Of a stretch of DNA of 64,000 bases, positions 11,745 through 24,483 are shown one piece after another. The notes beneath the pieces are model-generated. The model saw only the letters and a program-made list of their open reading frames with translations. It was not told the origin of the DNA and made no database searches. The DNA comes from Solicoccozyma terricola. Its lineage: Eukaryota; Basidiomycota; Tremellomycetes; Filobasidiales; Piskurozymaceae. Positions within the stretch are counted from its first letter, which is position 1; the number at the start of each line of letters is the position of its first letter. The position numbers were made by a program, and so were the translations under genes. The stretch spans positions 209,950 to 273,949 of the forward strand of contig BCLD01000010.1 of assembly GCA_001600875.1 (NCBI GenBank). Reading direction: 5' to 3'.

Positions 11745-14700
11745 ATGACTACCAAGACGCTCAAAGAAAATGTTCCACCAGGGTCGTGAGTACCAACAAC
11801 CTATACCTTCTAACCCCCGCTTCTCAACATTGCGAATCCTCCCTGACGTTACCTCTCATCCACACAGTCCCCGTCCCACCAAGAAGCCTCGTCTCTCCAA
11901 TATGCCCAAAGAATCATCGTTCACCGAGATCCTCGCACAGCTAGAACACGACGCCGAGTTTGGTTCTCCTTCGTCGGGCGGGATTGGTGCAATGAAAGGT
12001 CATATTGAGAGTAGCGATGCGTGGAATAGACCGGATTTAGGGGATTGGAGAAATGATAATGATGATATTTGTGAGTCTGAGGGATGTCAGGCGAAGAGTA
12101 CAGAGGAGCTGATAAGAGGTAATGGGAAATAGTGTTTCAGCAAATCGATGTGGAAGAAAGTTCTGATCCGAAAACTGGAAGTACACTTCGTTTATTCGGA
12201 GTGACAAAGGTTAGTTTTGATCCGCTCATATCCCACTCTGACCATTCTATCGAACTCATCTGTTGTCCTCCGCACCACCTAATCCCATCTCCGTAATACA
12301 CTTGCATCGGACGGCTCTCAGAATGGAAACTCAGTACTATGTCACGTACACGGGTTTAGACCCTATTTCTACGTAGCTGCGCCTGTCGGATTTCTCTCTA
12401 GTGATTGCGAATCGTTCAAGGATAGAATGAATGTAAGTGTTAATGCTGTTTCGGGGACGGCGCGTACTAATCCGAAACTCCACGCCATCTCTTTGTTATA
12501 TGCAGTCTTCGATATCATCTGGAAGTACTCCACCAGTTATGGCAGTTACAATTCAAAAGAAAATGTCATTATGGGGATACAGAGGAGATCAATTATCCCC
12601 GTTTATCAAGATTACATGCGTAGATCAAAAGGCTGTTCCTCGTGTCAGAGATGAGTTCCCTTTCTTGTTTTGTGGAGTATTTTCCCGGGAAAGTCCCAAG
12701 GCTGATCGGTGTTTTCATGTGTTTTGTTCGATCACTCGCTTTTGAAAGAGGTCAAATTGATTTTCAAGGATTCAGTGAGACAGCTGAGATTATGACTTAT
12801 GAGAGTAATATCGCGTATACTATGAGGTTTATGGTTGATACCAAGGTGAGTTTCTGTGGTTGATTTGAGTTATTGGGTGTTGTTGGGGGACCTTTTTTTT
12901 TCCGGAGCTGATGGCGTCTGTGAGGGGATCAGATTGTGGGGATGAATTGGATCGAGTTGAAGGCTGGGACTTACGAGGTCCGCAAAGGGGGTAGCAAGGT
13001 CTCGAATTGTCAATTGGAGGTAGATATACCGTGAGTGGACCAAAAGAAGAATCATTTCGATTTAATCCCCCCGCTACACTTCTGATACGTGGTGAATAAT
13101 TCCTCCACTTAGGTATCAGAAACTCATATCTCATGCTCCGGAAGGCGATGGTGCTAATATCGCTCCGTTGCGGATCTTGAGTTTCGATATCGAATGTGCG
13201 GGGAGGAAGGGAATCTTCCCCGAGGCGAATATAGATCCGGTCATTCAGATTGCAAGTATGGTTACTCGTCAAGGTGATTTGAGGACTTCTTTTTCAGATG
13301 TTGTTCATGGTGTGATTTCTGCGGAGGCTGATCATCGGTCTCCTGTTGTGATACGAAAATAGGGGAATCTAAACCATTCATTCGAAACGTCTTCACTCTA
13401 AACACCTGTGCGCATATCGTTGGTTCGCAAGTTTTGGAATTCAAAGAGGAGAGGAAGATGTTAGCGGCTTGGAGGGATTTCGTAGAAAGAGTCGATCCCG
13501 ATATGATGATCGGATACAACATTGCGAATTTCGATCTACCGTATCTGTTGGATCGAGCGAGGGCGTTGAAAGTCATGGAGTTTCCGTATCTAGGAAGATT
13601 GAGGGGTGTCAAGACCGAAGCAAAAGACACTCATTTCTCTTCCAAGGCGTATGGAAATCGTGATTCGAAAACGGTGGCGATGGAAGGACGACTTCAACTT
13701 GATGTTCTTCAAGTCATGCAACGAGACTACAAACTGAGGAGTTATACCCTTAATGCGGTCTGTGCTCAATTTTTGGGCGAGCAGAAGGAGGATGTGCATC
13801 ATTCAATCATCACCGAGTTGCAGAATGGTACCGCAGAGTCGAGGAGGAGGTTAGCGGTGTACTGTCTGAAGGTAAGTTGAAATATAAAGGTCGTCACGAG
13901 TAGCTCAAGCTGACTGCAGTCCACACTAGGATGCATATCTACCCCAACGTCTCATGGACAAATTGATGTGCTTTATCAATTATACCGAAATGGCTCGTGT
14001 GACCGGTGTCCCGTTCAACTACCTCCTCTCCCGTGGCCAACAAATCAAGGTCGTTTCTCAACTCTACAGAAAGGCTTCAACCACCGACTACGTGATCCCT
14101 GCATTAAAATCTGATGGTGAGCTTCGGCTATCCTGCCGGCTAACTGAATAGGACTGAAAGTCATATCTCTCGCAGTCTCAGATGAGCAGTACGAAGGTGC
14201 TACAGTCATCGAGCCATCCAAAGGCTACTACGACGTTCCTATCGCAACCCTCGATTTCGCTTCGCTGTATCCTTCAATCATGCAAGCTCACAACCTCTGC
14301 TATACCACTCTGCTCACCAAGGAAACGATCGCGCGCCTGAAATTAGTCCAGGATGTAGACTACGTCCACACACCCAACAACGGTTAGCTTGCGATCCGTT
14401 TTTCATATGCTATGCTCTTCCCTGACTTCCAGTTCCCCCACAGACTTCTTCGCAACGACAAAGCTGCGAAAGGGACTGCTTCCTGAGGTTCTTGAGGATC
14501 TACTAGCTGCTCGAAAGCGAGCGAAACAGGATCTCAAATCTGAGACTGATCCTTTCAAGCGTGCTGTATTGGACGGTCGACAGCTAGCGTTGAAGGTAAA
14601 GATCCACGCCCATCGCGAGTTCGGAACAGCCCTGATCGATTCCCCTCACAGATCTCGGCAAATTCTGTGTATGGTTTCACGGGAGCCACAGTCGGCAAGT

Positions 14701-16379
14701 TGCCGTGTCTGGCCATCTCCTCCAGTACCACCGCGTACGGCCGTCAAATGATCGAGTTCACCAAGCGAGTTGTTGAGACTGAGTACACGATGGCAAACGG
14801 TCATCAGCACAACGCGGAAGTCATATACGGTGATACCGATTCTGTCATGGTTAAATTCGGATGTCCCGATCTGCAGACTGCAATGACTCTTGGTAAGAGC
14901 ACAAGATCAACCTTTTTAACTGGATTCGATGCTGAATATAAAGTCTTTTCCCTCAACAGGCGCTCAGGCAGCTGATTTGGTTTCAACGAAATTCGTCAAG
15001 CCTATCAAACTCGAATTCGAAAAGGTCTACTTCCCGTATCTCTTGATCAGCAAGAAACGTTACGCCGGACTGTACTGGACCAAGCCGGATATGTATGACA
15101 AGATGGACACCAAGGGAATTGAAACCGTTCGACGAGACAATTGCCGCTTGGTTTCTTCCGTGATTGAGACATGCCTGCACAAAATGCTCATCGACCGCGA
15201 CGTGAAAGGTGCTGAAGAGTAAGTGCAGCGGGATGCTTCGCCTGCCGGAGACATAGCTGAACTTCGCATTTCACAGGTACACCAAGCAAGTCATCGCGGA
15301 CCTTTTACAAAACAAGATCGATATGTCTCAATTAGTGATCACGAAAGCCCTGTCTAAATCTGGTGAGTGACAGCTGCTGGGTCTAGGTCGGAGAAACCGC
15401 ATTTTTACTGAATCATAAATCCCACGACAGATTACGCTAACAAGCAGGCGCACGTGGAGCTCGCCGAGAGGATGAAAAAGCGTGATGCAGGTTCGGCACC
15501 TGCCCTTGGAGACCGCGTAGCGTACGTCATCGTGAAAGGCATGAAGGGTATGTTTCGGTAGCACTATGCGAGCTGCACGGCCTCTCACTTGCCTCGATCG
15601 AACTCACATACAGGCGCCGCTGCTTATGACAAGTCAGAGGATCCCCTCTATGTTCTCGAGCACAACATCCCGATCGATACCAAATACTACCTCGACAACC
15701 AACTATCGAAACCTCTTTTGCGTATCTTCGAGCCAATCTTGGGAGAAAGGGCAAACAGCTTGCGTGAGCGTCACGTCAACTCACCTAATGTTTCCATTGA
15801 CTGAAAGAGTCCTTGTCTGCCAGTCGCGGGTGATCATACGCGAACGATCCAGATCGCTACTCCAACCATCGGAGGCTTGATGAAATTTGCAGTGAAGACG
15901 GTTACCTGTTTGGGCTGTAAGACACCTCTGCGGACCAATACAAGTAAGTGGATCTTGTCACACCTAAGCAGAAACAAGTTCTGATGACGCATCCTTCTCA
16001 GATGGTGCTGTTTGCATCAATTGCCGACCGAAACTTGGAGAGCTGTACCAGAAGCAAGTGAGTATGTGTGCATTCTACTTGACCTGGTCAGCTAATATAT
16101 GTAATCAATCCCACTCCAGGTCACCGCTACGTCTCAACTGCAAATAGACTTTGCAAGACTTTGGACGCAGTGTCAGCGCTGTCAAGGCTCCCTTCATCAG
16201 GTGAGTTTGAATTGTTTTGTTCCCGAACTGAATGGAACTGATGAGGTGTGGGCCCTTGACAGGATGTCCTTTGCACCAGCGCCGACTGCCCCATCTTTTA
16301 TCGCCGAACTGCTCGTCAGAAGGAGGTTGCGGCTGCCGTTCAATTGATGGAACGCTTCCACCACGAGCAAGGGTGGTAG
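11745..16379 (+). CDS. POL3: DNA polymerase delta catalytic subunit
   Basis: 21 exons: 11745-11785, 11868-12070, 12133-12209, 12322-12432, 12506-12650, 12736-12845, 12933-13030, 13113-13273, 13363-13871, 13930-14116, 14176-14382, 14444-14595, 14652-14892, 14960-15218, 15277-15362, 15431-15547, 15614-15763, 15824-15943, 16002-16057, 16120-16200, 16263-16379. They give 1075 residues, the normal family length. Exonuclease motifs are present: [10 protein letters not shown] (Exo I), [12 protein letters not shown] (Exo II) and YCLKDAYLP (Exo III). The polymerase motifs are [10 protein letters not shown] (A), [13 protein letters not shown] (B) and YGDTDSV (C). The C-terminus has the CysA zinc site (CLGC, CINC) and CysB (CQRC, CTSADC), the latter binding a 4Fe-4S cluster needed to hold the accessory subunits. 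Pol delta makes most of the lagging strand in the nucleus. Intron 12651-12735 appears to begin AT and end AC; every other junction is GT-AG. Confidence 0.97.
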
Positions 16380-16922
16380 TACCGAACGGCTTCGCAGTAT
16401 AGATCAACGATCATAACGACACGTTAATGAGCAGCATGTAAATCTTGTGACGACTACCTCTTGGACCGTGTATAGATATAAATCATTTTGCCTTTTCCGC
16501 TCGCCCGCGTGTCACTGGCGATCAAATCAACCATTTCGCAGCCGAGTCCTATTTGGTCAAACACCACCGTCACCCAATCTCTCTCACGACAGGTGAAAGC
16601 GAGGATGCGAGGAAAAGAAGATTGATGAGGCATATAACATATTACGCCACAACAAGCATCGATACGGGAGTGCACTCCAAGTCAAGCATCCATTACGGGC
16701 CATTAAAACCTTGGCCCACATCATCACTTCACTCCCTAGCGTGCACATTCCCGTCTGAGCATCATCCTTACAATGTATGCGGTCTCAGTCATCTTCCACC
16801 TTCCAAGCTCCTTGCTTGCCATTATAGCATCATTGAGTAGTCGATGACCGGACAAATCACCCCGCACAGCTACCCTCAGACAACTATCCAAAGACAGAAG
16901 CACGGCGCAAAGCGTGCTCACC
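16380..16922. other. Convergent intergenic region
   Basis: 543 bp between the stop codons of POL3 and the minus-strand low-complexity gene. No gene is recognised; it must hold both 3' UTRs and polyadenylation signals. Confidence 0.6.
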
Positions 16923-19900
16923 TCAACGCGGACCCTTCTTGTTCGTTTTCGCTTGCCAATCCGAATAGAGATTGTCGACGCTTGCGAAAATGAGGTGATT
17001 CGGCAAGGACTTGATGATGTCAGATATCTTATCATCGAGAATCTGCGTTTTTTCGCCGTATTTCTCGGCGTACTGCTTCGTGAGATTGACGACTGCTAGG
17101 ACAGCGAGAGTTGCGTGGGTCTGCTGGTCCGCATATGGTGCGGAAGGCTTGATGGCGGTAGCCAGAGGGCCGTGCAAGTGCGACAGTTGTTGCCTTGATA
17201 ACGTGCTCTTCGTCTCACCGCGAATGATCCGGAGGAGGATTTGAACAACATTGTCCATGCTGCTGAAGTGTGTATTGATAAAGCGACGCCTGGTCTTGAT
17301 TTGACCGAGTTTGGACCGGGATGCCCAGTTCTCGAGCACGCTGTTGATGGTGGGCGGCTGTGGGTATACAAGACACTGATTCAGGAGGCGGCAACTAATA
17401 TGACGTTCTCGCTATCACTCACCGCATCGGGATCGACGATCTCAAGCTTGCTGTCCCACACGCTGAACTCGGGGTTGGTCTTTCGTGCGTGTGCCGAGCT
17501 CGACGAGCCGCTTATGCTTTGGATCCATTCATCCAAGTGACCCGTCTTGACCCACTTGGGCTCACTGAGAGGTTTTGACCGGTCCAGGTAGGCTGTGAGC
17601 TTGACGATCTCGTTCTCCTCCTCGCCAATATCAAGACGATGTAGAGGAGGCGGAGCATTCACTGCTACAGCATCCGCGTCCTTCCAAAGCTCGACAAGTG
17701 CCTCGCGGGTGACTTGGGAAAAAAGGCCCCGCGTCTCGTCAAGTATCTCGAGCTGCATATGTGTGGGGTAGCAGCTTAGCATCTGCTCATCACGATCAAG
17801 CGATCTTCACTTACCAGAAGACCCCGCGTTAGACTCCAAGTCGGCGGTGTTACCTCAGTATTCCCAACCGCCGGGTCAGAAGTCGCATTAGCTTTGCCCT
17901 TTCCTTTTCCCTTCTTGGAGCTTTCGCCAACGTCCATGGCCTCAGTCTGACGAGAGATCTGCTCAATGTTGCCCTCCGTGACCTTGGGCGTTGAAAGCCG
18001 CATCAAGACTTGAATGACACCTTTCTTGCGGTATATCCGGATGCGTTCAACGACTGATGCATCAAGACACATTCGTCTTGTCCCGTTCTCGTACAAAATT
18101 GATAATCGGCCCGGAGCAGGAATCGGGGTTTCGGGGTCGGTGGGAGGAGCGGATGGACTTCGTCGAAAGAGTGCGGCCTTGGCTTCAACGGCTTTACGCC
18201 CAGCCGCCGTCGGTGGTTTGGCAGCGCGGGACGATGCGTAGGCGGCGGTCGCATTCTTGGCCGACTCTGCAAGAGCTTCGGCGATTCGTGCTGCTTCCAC
18301 TGCCTCGGCAGCAGCCGTGGTCACTGTGTTCGGCTCTTTCACTTCGTTTGACTCCTTTTGGCCCTCCTCGTCGTCCTTCAGCTCGGTCAGAGCGGCGGTC
18401 GATGATTTATCAGCTTCCGCGGGGAGATCAGCCTTCAGCTCTTCGGTGTGATCTTTGATATTAGAAGCTTCTTCGTGTTCCTGTTCGGTGGCTTCCGTCA
18501 TAGAGGTATCGGCCTCAGCTGCAATAGACTCTGGCTCCGCCTCTGTTTCCACCTGCGGTGACCGCTGCTGTTCCGTCTGCTGTTCCGTCTGCTGTTCCTT
18601 CTGCTGTTCCGTCTGCTCTTCCGGCTGATCCCCGTGCACCACACCAGACTGATCCACCTGATCTTCAGAAGCGACACCCTCGTACTCCCCGTTAATTTGC
18701 GTGGGTTCTGCCTCCTCGAGAGCACCTTCGGTTAATTCCTCCCCATGTGCAACTCCGTCATACTCCTCGTCTCCTTCTGCAGCAGCGGCGAAATCGACAA
18801 GATCTTCGTCACCAAATTCCTCTCCATATTCTGCATTTGATGGCTCCTCGTTGACTGAGATCTCTTCGGCAAGGTTGAATTCCGAGCTATGCTCCTCCTC
18901 CTGCTGTGCGACCTGCAAGTACTGATCCTCAGCTTGCTCATGATCCTCAGCTTGCTCAAGAGCAGGTGCCTCGACCGTGGTAGGCTCCTCTGTAGAATCG
19001 GTATGCGCTAGAGGGCCCGGTGCCTCGCGAGGAGTATCATCGGAGACATCCGCCTTTCGCTTCATTGCGCGGGGTGGGATCGGCTCCGGAGGAGCGACCG
19101 GCGAGTCGAAATAGATTCGGAATCGGTTTTTGTCGCCATCACTCGTTTTCGGCGCTAGGACGTCTTTACCCTCGGTAAGGTGGAGTCGTTTTTTGGAGGT
19201 GAGTCGTGCATCATCGTCTACAAGGACGGGGCAGCAGGGTCAACTTGCGCAGCATATGATCTGATCGAAACGTAACCCACCTGCATCAGGACTGCTCATC
19301 TTAGCCTTGCGCTTTTCGCCTCGCTTGGTAGCCTCCGTTGATGATGGCGCTTCACCTTCTTCGGCGGGCTTGGAAGTTTCCTCGCTCTCAACCTCCTCCG
19401 CATCGATGGATGGCTTGACTGCTTCGACTTCCTCGACGACGTCTTTGAGGTCTGAGGGAAGATCCGCATCGGTTTCGGTCGAAACGTCTTCGATTTTGAC
19501 AGTGGTTGGAGCCTCCGGTGATGGTTTGTCGTCGACAGACAAGGCCTTGATTGTCTTCCCATTGGTCTTTGACTGCTTGGATGATTTCAAACCGTTGGTG
19601 ATAGCAGCTGAAGGCTCCTGCGACCGCTTGTGCCCGGACTCCTCCACATCACTGTCATCGCCATCCTCATCGTCTTCGTTGTCTTCCTGCTCGTCGGCAT
19701 CGCTATCTTCCTTGATCTCTTCGACATCCTCTCCGATTTGACCCCATTTCCAACCGAGAGACTTGATCTCGAGACCAACGATACGGAAATCGGTAAAAGT
19801 CCGTCGACGTGCTTCTTCCTTTGCGACTCTTGTTCTCTCTTCCTCGCGAATCCGTTCCTTTTCCGTATCGCGATCTGATGTTTGAGATTTAGAAACCGAA

Positions 19901-21344
19901 GCTCGAGAGCCAGTAGCTGGACTACCGCCACGTCCTGCCTGCCGAGGGTCGCGAGGACCTTTTGGAGCGCCTGAAAGCCGACCTGTAGCAGGAGGGAAAG
20001 TCTTGCTACCGGAAAATGGTGTCCCTCCTCGTCCACGCAGCCCACCTCTATCCATCCCACCACGAGACGACATTCCACCACGTGTTGAAGCGCGAGCATC
20101 GACATGTCCCATCGCGGCGCCACCTCTTCCTCCTCTTGGGGCCATTCCACCACCACGACCAACCGTTCCGCGACCACGACCCATTGGTGCACCTCGTCCT
20201 ACGGATCCACCTCTGACTGAACCTTCCTGCGATCCACCGTAATCGCTTCCACCATAATGACTACCAGCGCGTCCACCTTGCTGATGATGTTGCATCATTG
20301 GCGGACGAACACCACCACGTTGGCTTGACATGGACATTGATCTTGGTGGTGGAGGTAAAAAGTTTCCTTGTTGAGGTGGACCATCCACGCGTGGTCGTTT
20401 TGTAGGAGGGAAACCCTGACCGTTCATATTGGGTTGAACTCCGTTGGGTGGTCGCATAGGAGGTCGCATTGCACCTCCTGGCGGTCCTTGAGGTGAGTAA
20501 GGAGCTGGAGCGTTATATAGCGGCTGCGCATTCGGCGGCGACATCAAGTTGTTGTTACGAGGTGGACGACTTTGAAATCCTCCACCACCTTGATTTAAAA
20601 CAGGCCGAGCTTGCATTGGAGCGCCTTGCTGCGTGTTGTAAGGCTGATTACCCTGCTGCCAACCAGGGCCACCTTGATTCATCATCGGTTGCTGGTGCAT
20701 GTTCATCGGTTGGTTCTGCATCATCCCTTGTTGGCCATACTGGTGTTGTGGTGGTTGGTTGTAAGAGGGTCGTTGCATCATCATGTTGGGTTGTTGTTGA
20801 GGTGCTTGCTGATGCTGGTAAGGTTGTTGCATATATTGCTGTTGCTGCTGTTGAGGAGCCGCCATCGGCATGTGTGGTGGTTGTTGTGGTTGTTGTTGTT
20901 GACCGTAAGATGGATACGCCTGTGGTCCAACACCAGCAACAGGAGCAATCTGCTGTTGTGGGTAACCGGATACGACTGGATTGACTGCAGCTGCGACTCC
21001 AGGGAACGAGTTCTGAATCGCAGGAGCCGCGCCAGCACCATATCCGTAGTTGGAATATTGAGCTGTGTTTGCGGCGGGTTGAGTGGCCGGCGAGCCAGCA
21101 GCTTGAGCGGCATTGATCTGAGCCTGAAGAGGACGAAAGCGAATGAATCAGTATTGAGGATACCCACCCGTGCGTCAGTCGGCCCCTGCACCAGAACAAC
21201 ACCCACGTAGTAAGTCGCCCAAGCGGCGGAGATGGATGCTTGCTGAGCGGTCTCTGCTGCAGTCGGCGGTCTCCCTGCTGGCAGCGGAGGTGCTGCACCC
21301 CCACCGAGCGATGTACCCGCCGAGAGATTAGGACGCTTGTTCAT
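16923..21344 (-). CDS. Large low-complexity protein with Q/P-rich, RGG and acidic regions, function unknown
   Basis: Five reverse-strand exons, 21207-21344, 19281-21123, 17815-19217, 17423-17752 and 16923-17357, close in phase to 1382 residues. Order: a short N-terminus (MNKRPNLSAGTSLGG); a Gln/Pro-rich region with poly-Q; an RGG/GGRGG region at about residues 240-330, typical of RNA-binding proteins; FTDFRIVGLEIKSLGWKWG; a long Asp/Glu-rich stretch; KNRFRIYFDSPVAPPEP; a second acidic, EQQTEQQ-repeat region; then a conserved-looking core RLSILYENGTRRMC with VERIRIYRKKGVIQVLMRL; and a helical C-terminus around VVQILLRIIRGETK. I do not recognise the family. The separated ordered islands suggest a scaffold or RNP component. 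Splice phases are the main evidence that these exons belong together. The 62-nt intron at 17753-17814 was preferred over a 32-nt alternative. Confidence 0.75.
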
Positions 21345-21520
21345 GGTATGGTATGCAATCCACGTAGCGTCAAGGCAGCCTTTGACTACTGACGTCGGAG
21401 TCCTCTAGGAGACTTTAGCTGGCAAAAGCGTGATTGTCTATTCAATTTAATGACGTGTCACAGCGCATCGCCAGTTTCCTGGTAACAGACACCAATCATC
21501 TCCACCAGTCACAGTCACAG

Positions 21521-24247
21521 TCACCGTCCTCCACCAGGCCACCATCCTCTAAAGTAACTGCTCATAGGACTGCCTGCGCCTTCCAATGCACACGAGAAAT
21601 TATGTCGTCCATCGAAAATCTGTAATGTAGCCGCGTAATGCAGATAGATCCCAAACAGGATCGAGATATGCCAAATCTGGGAACACGGCAGAGTCCTCAT
21701 CAGCGCGAGAGAAGCAGAAGAAAGTTCCAACAACACTACCACTCACTTGATGACTAGCTCCGATATAATCGAATTTCCCCGGCCAGATCGATTCTGGAGC
21801 GTGAAAAGCATAAAACATCAATCCCGTCACGTAAGCGATCACAGACGGGTACACGGGTGCTGTAATTGCAACAAAGTCAATATCATCGTATCCTATTTTT
21901 CCCCCATGTTCGGACTAGGACGAAATAGTAGCTCACCCGAGAACCTCATCATGGGCCAGAATCCATGTACATAGCCAAGATGAGATAAAGGCGCCAAAGC
22001 CGTGAAGCAGATACACAAGAAGAACAAAATCCTCCATCGCTGTTATGCAATGCGTGTCACCGAGAAGTTCCTATGCAGGTGCCCAAGACAGACCAAAATT
22101 CCCGTACCTTGTATCGCCTTTCATTGAACCATCTTCGGAAAGGCATGATACTACCAGCAGTTGCACTGGCGAGCGTGGTGATGGTATATATCAGGAGCGT
22201 ACCGCCTTGGCAGTAGAAGCTGGACGTTGGACCGCAGTATGAGCCCTTTTTCTTCTCCTTGCAATTCAAGGGATGATAAATCGCATCAACGTACCCGTTA
22301 TAATAGACGGTGTGGATCGAGCATGAGATGAGCCCTATCATCGCAGTTTCAGATTAGCATCTTCCAACTCCCCCAGATCCAACCAGCTCAACTCACATGA
22401 TATCCCTACGTCTATTATACGGAAAATCAATCAAGGAGAAGTCACATCAACGCTCCAAACGTCTCTTGACTCCCAAGCGACGACTCACAATCCACACAGG
22501 CTCCCCATTCGAATAGAGACCTTTTCGCACATCCGCTCAAGATATGCCATCCGGCAGATGAGATGAGACAAGAAGCTGCAGCTAGGAGGAAGGCGAGAAG
22601 GGTGAGGATATCTAATGGTGCGGGATCGTGGAGAGGGGAGTAAAGGAGTGTGTACTATGGGAAAGGAGATATTTAGGTGTATATCGATGGTTGTGGGATG
22701 TAAAACTCTGCACTCACTGGGATGACAAAAGCAAGGAGGAGAAAAGTTGGAATTAGATGGGAATGAATGTTGACTTGTGGCAAGGCGGAAACGAAAAATT
22801 CAGCCTGACTTAGAGTGATATCACAGGGATATGGAAAACTTTTACTCACTGGTCTCGTTATGCCACTGCGAGATGGAAGCGAGGAGTGGTATTGGTCCGG
22901 TTTTCGGATGTAAAGGTATGAACCTGTTTCCGGGGTGGGCGTTAGCACCCCACTACGAGATCTGAAAAGGGGAAAAACGCTTTCCAGGACCTACCGATAT
23001 CCGGTCACCAAAAACTCGTTGTTTTGCATCCACGGCGGTAGATCATCATACGTTATCAACACCTTGCCATATTGACTTTTCTGCAATGTTTCCTGGGTAG
23101 TTGGTCCAACTTGAACACCCAGTTGAATTTTCTTCGTGATCAATAAAAATTCCTCTTCCTCTTTCTCTTCTTCATCATCGCCTGCTGCTATTTCAACCTC
23201 TCCGCCCAGATCTGCACCCCCTGCGAGTCTCAACTCAGTCATCGACCTGCTCATCCTCAATGCAGCAGCACTAAGACTAGCTGATCTTGATTTGGTACGC
23301 GCAGCATAACTCTCCAATCTCTTCATCGCAGCTTTAGGAGTTTTATTAGGGAATAGATACTCTGGTTCTTCATCTTCAGAAGCTGGTATTATACTATCCC
23401 CATCATCGTCACCTGCGTCCCAACCGAGACGTTCCCACCCTGCCCAATCCTCGGATGGAAGAAGAGATCGAACGAGACGTGCTACACGTTCTTTATCGGG
23501 TTGACCGGTGGCCGGGAGGTGTTCTTGGAGATAGTAAAGACGATTAGGAAGTGTTTGAAGGAAAGATGCCATTGACGGAATAGGAAGAGAAGGTGTTTGA
23601 ATTGAAGTGATGTACGACATTTCTGGGAGTGAAGCCGCTACGTCTTCTCTAATAGCCGCGAGATGAGCTAGTAGGCTTTCAGGTGTTGGGAAAGCAGGAG
23701 CTTGAATTCCACCCGAAAGTCTTCGTTGTAACGCTGCTCCACGACGACGGAGTCCTAGTCCCGTTATACCAGGCTCAGCTCCTGTTTGAGAGATGACTGT
23801 TTCATCCGTAGTCGACGACCTTTCAGATACCGGCATACTATCGCTATCCTCAGCGATGTCACCGACAAGCCGCTCCCTCACGACCGACTCGGCTTCGGAG
23901 AGGTATCCAAGGAGCGCATTGCGGAGGTTACCGAGTGTTATAGACATGGATGGAGGTAGATGATCGTGTATTGCCTCAAAATACGAAGTGAGGGTTTCGT
24001 TCGCAGCAAAGGATGCAGGACGAGTAGGCATTGAGAATCGTCTAAATCTGGATCTTGCTGGTATGGCCATGGTGAGTTGATTATCCTCTTCCGCCAAACC
24101 ATCAGCGAGTGTCTGCGTGGGTTTCAACTCTGCTGACAATTCCGTGTGCAATCCAGGTTGTGACACCGACTGTCGATGAACAAGCGAGTCGTCGTTTGCG
24201 GTGCTCGACGACTCTGCGTTATCTTCCTGGAAGTGATGGGTGGACAT
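21521..24247 (-). CDS. PAQR / haemolysin III-family membrane protein, IZH3-like
   Basis: Nine reverse-strand exons: 22995-24247, 22850-22961, 22718-22804, 22489-22654, 22397-22411, 22108-22334, 21937-22039, 21747-21859, 21521-21676; they close in phase to 743 residues. The first ~400 residues are a soluble Ser/Glu-rich region ending in ITYDDLPPWMQNNEFLVTGYR, the family signature before the membrane domain. The seven-helix core shows PQVNIHSHLIPT, SSAGWHILSGC, FEWGACVDYVGISWLIS and, near the end, PGKFDYIGASHQIWH; the Ser/Asp and two His positions are those that bind zinc in adiponectin receptors. The long N-terminal extension is the IZH3 layout in yeast, linked to zinc and lipid homeostasis. 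A 15-nt exon encodes the middle of DYVGIS. The gene is divergent from BNA1, with 236 bp between starts. Confidence 0.87.
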
Positions 24248-24483
24248 GGCAGAGTATCTAGCGGGAGTTGGCTACCCCGGTGGACGGTGTGTGTGTACGT
24301 CGAGCTGATTGTGTTGTTATATGGAGAGACGTGGTTGAGACAGATTTGGGATATGAGAGACACGGGCTAGACTGGCCGAGCGGGGTTGATGCATTCGGCA
24401 CATCGACTCATATCCCTCATCACATCCCCCCCATATCCACCACATCGCATCCCCTCATCCACCACATCGACACTTACCCAGCC

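Noticed and set aside
17784..17815. A 32-nt intron in the low-complexity protein gene
   Set aside because: It also keeps phase, but is shorter than any other intron here. The next acceptor gives a normal 62-nt intron in the same phase.
20469..21304. Long open frames on the opposite strand and other frames over the poly-Q/P region
   Set aside because: They are shadows of the codon-biased Q/P repeats of the minus-strand gene, with no start context, splice support or family.
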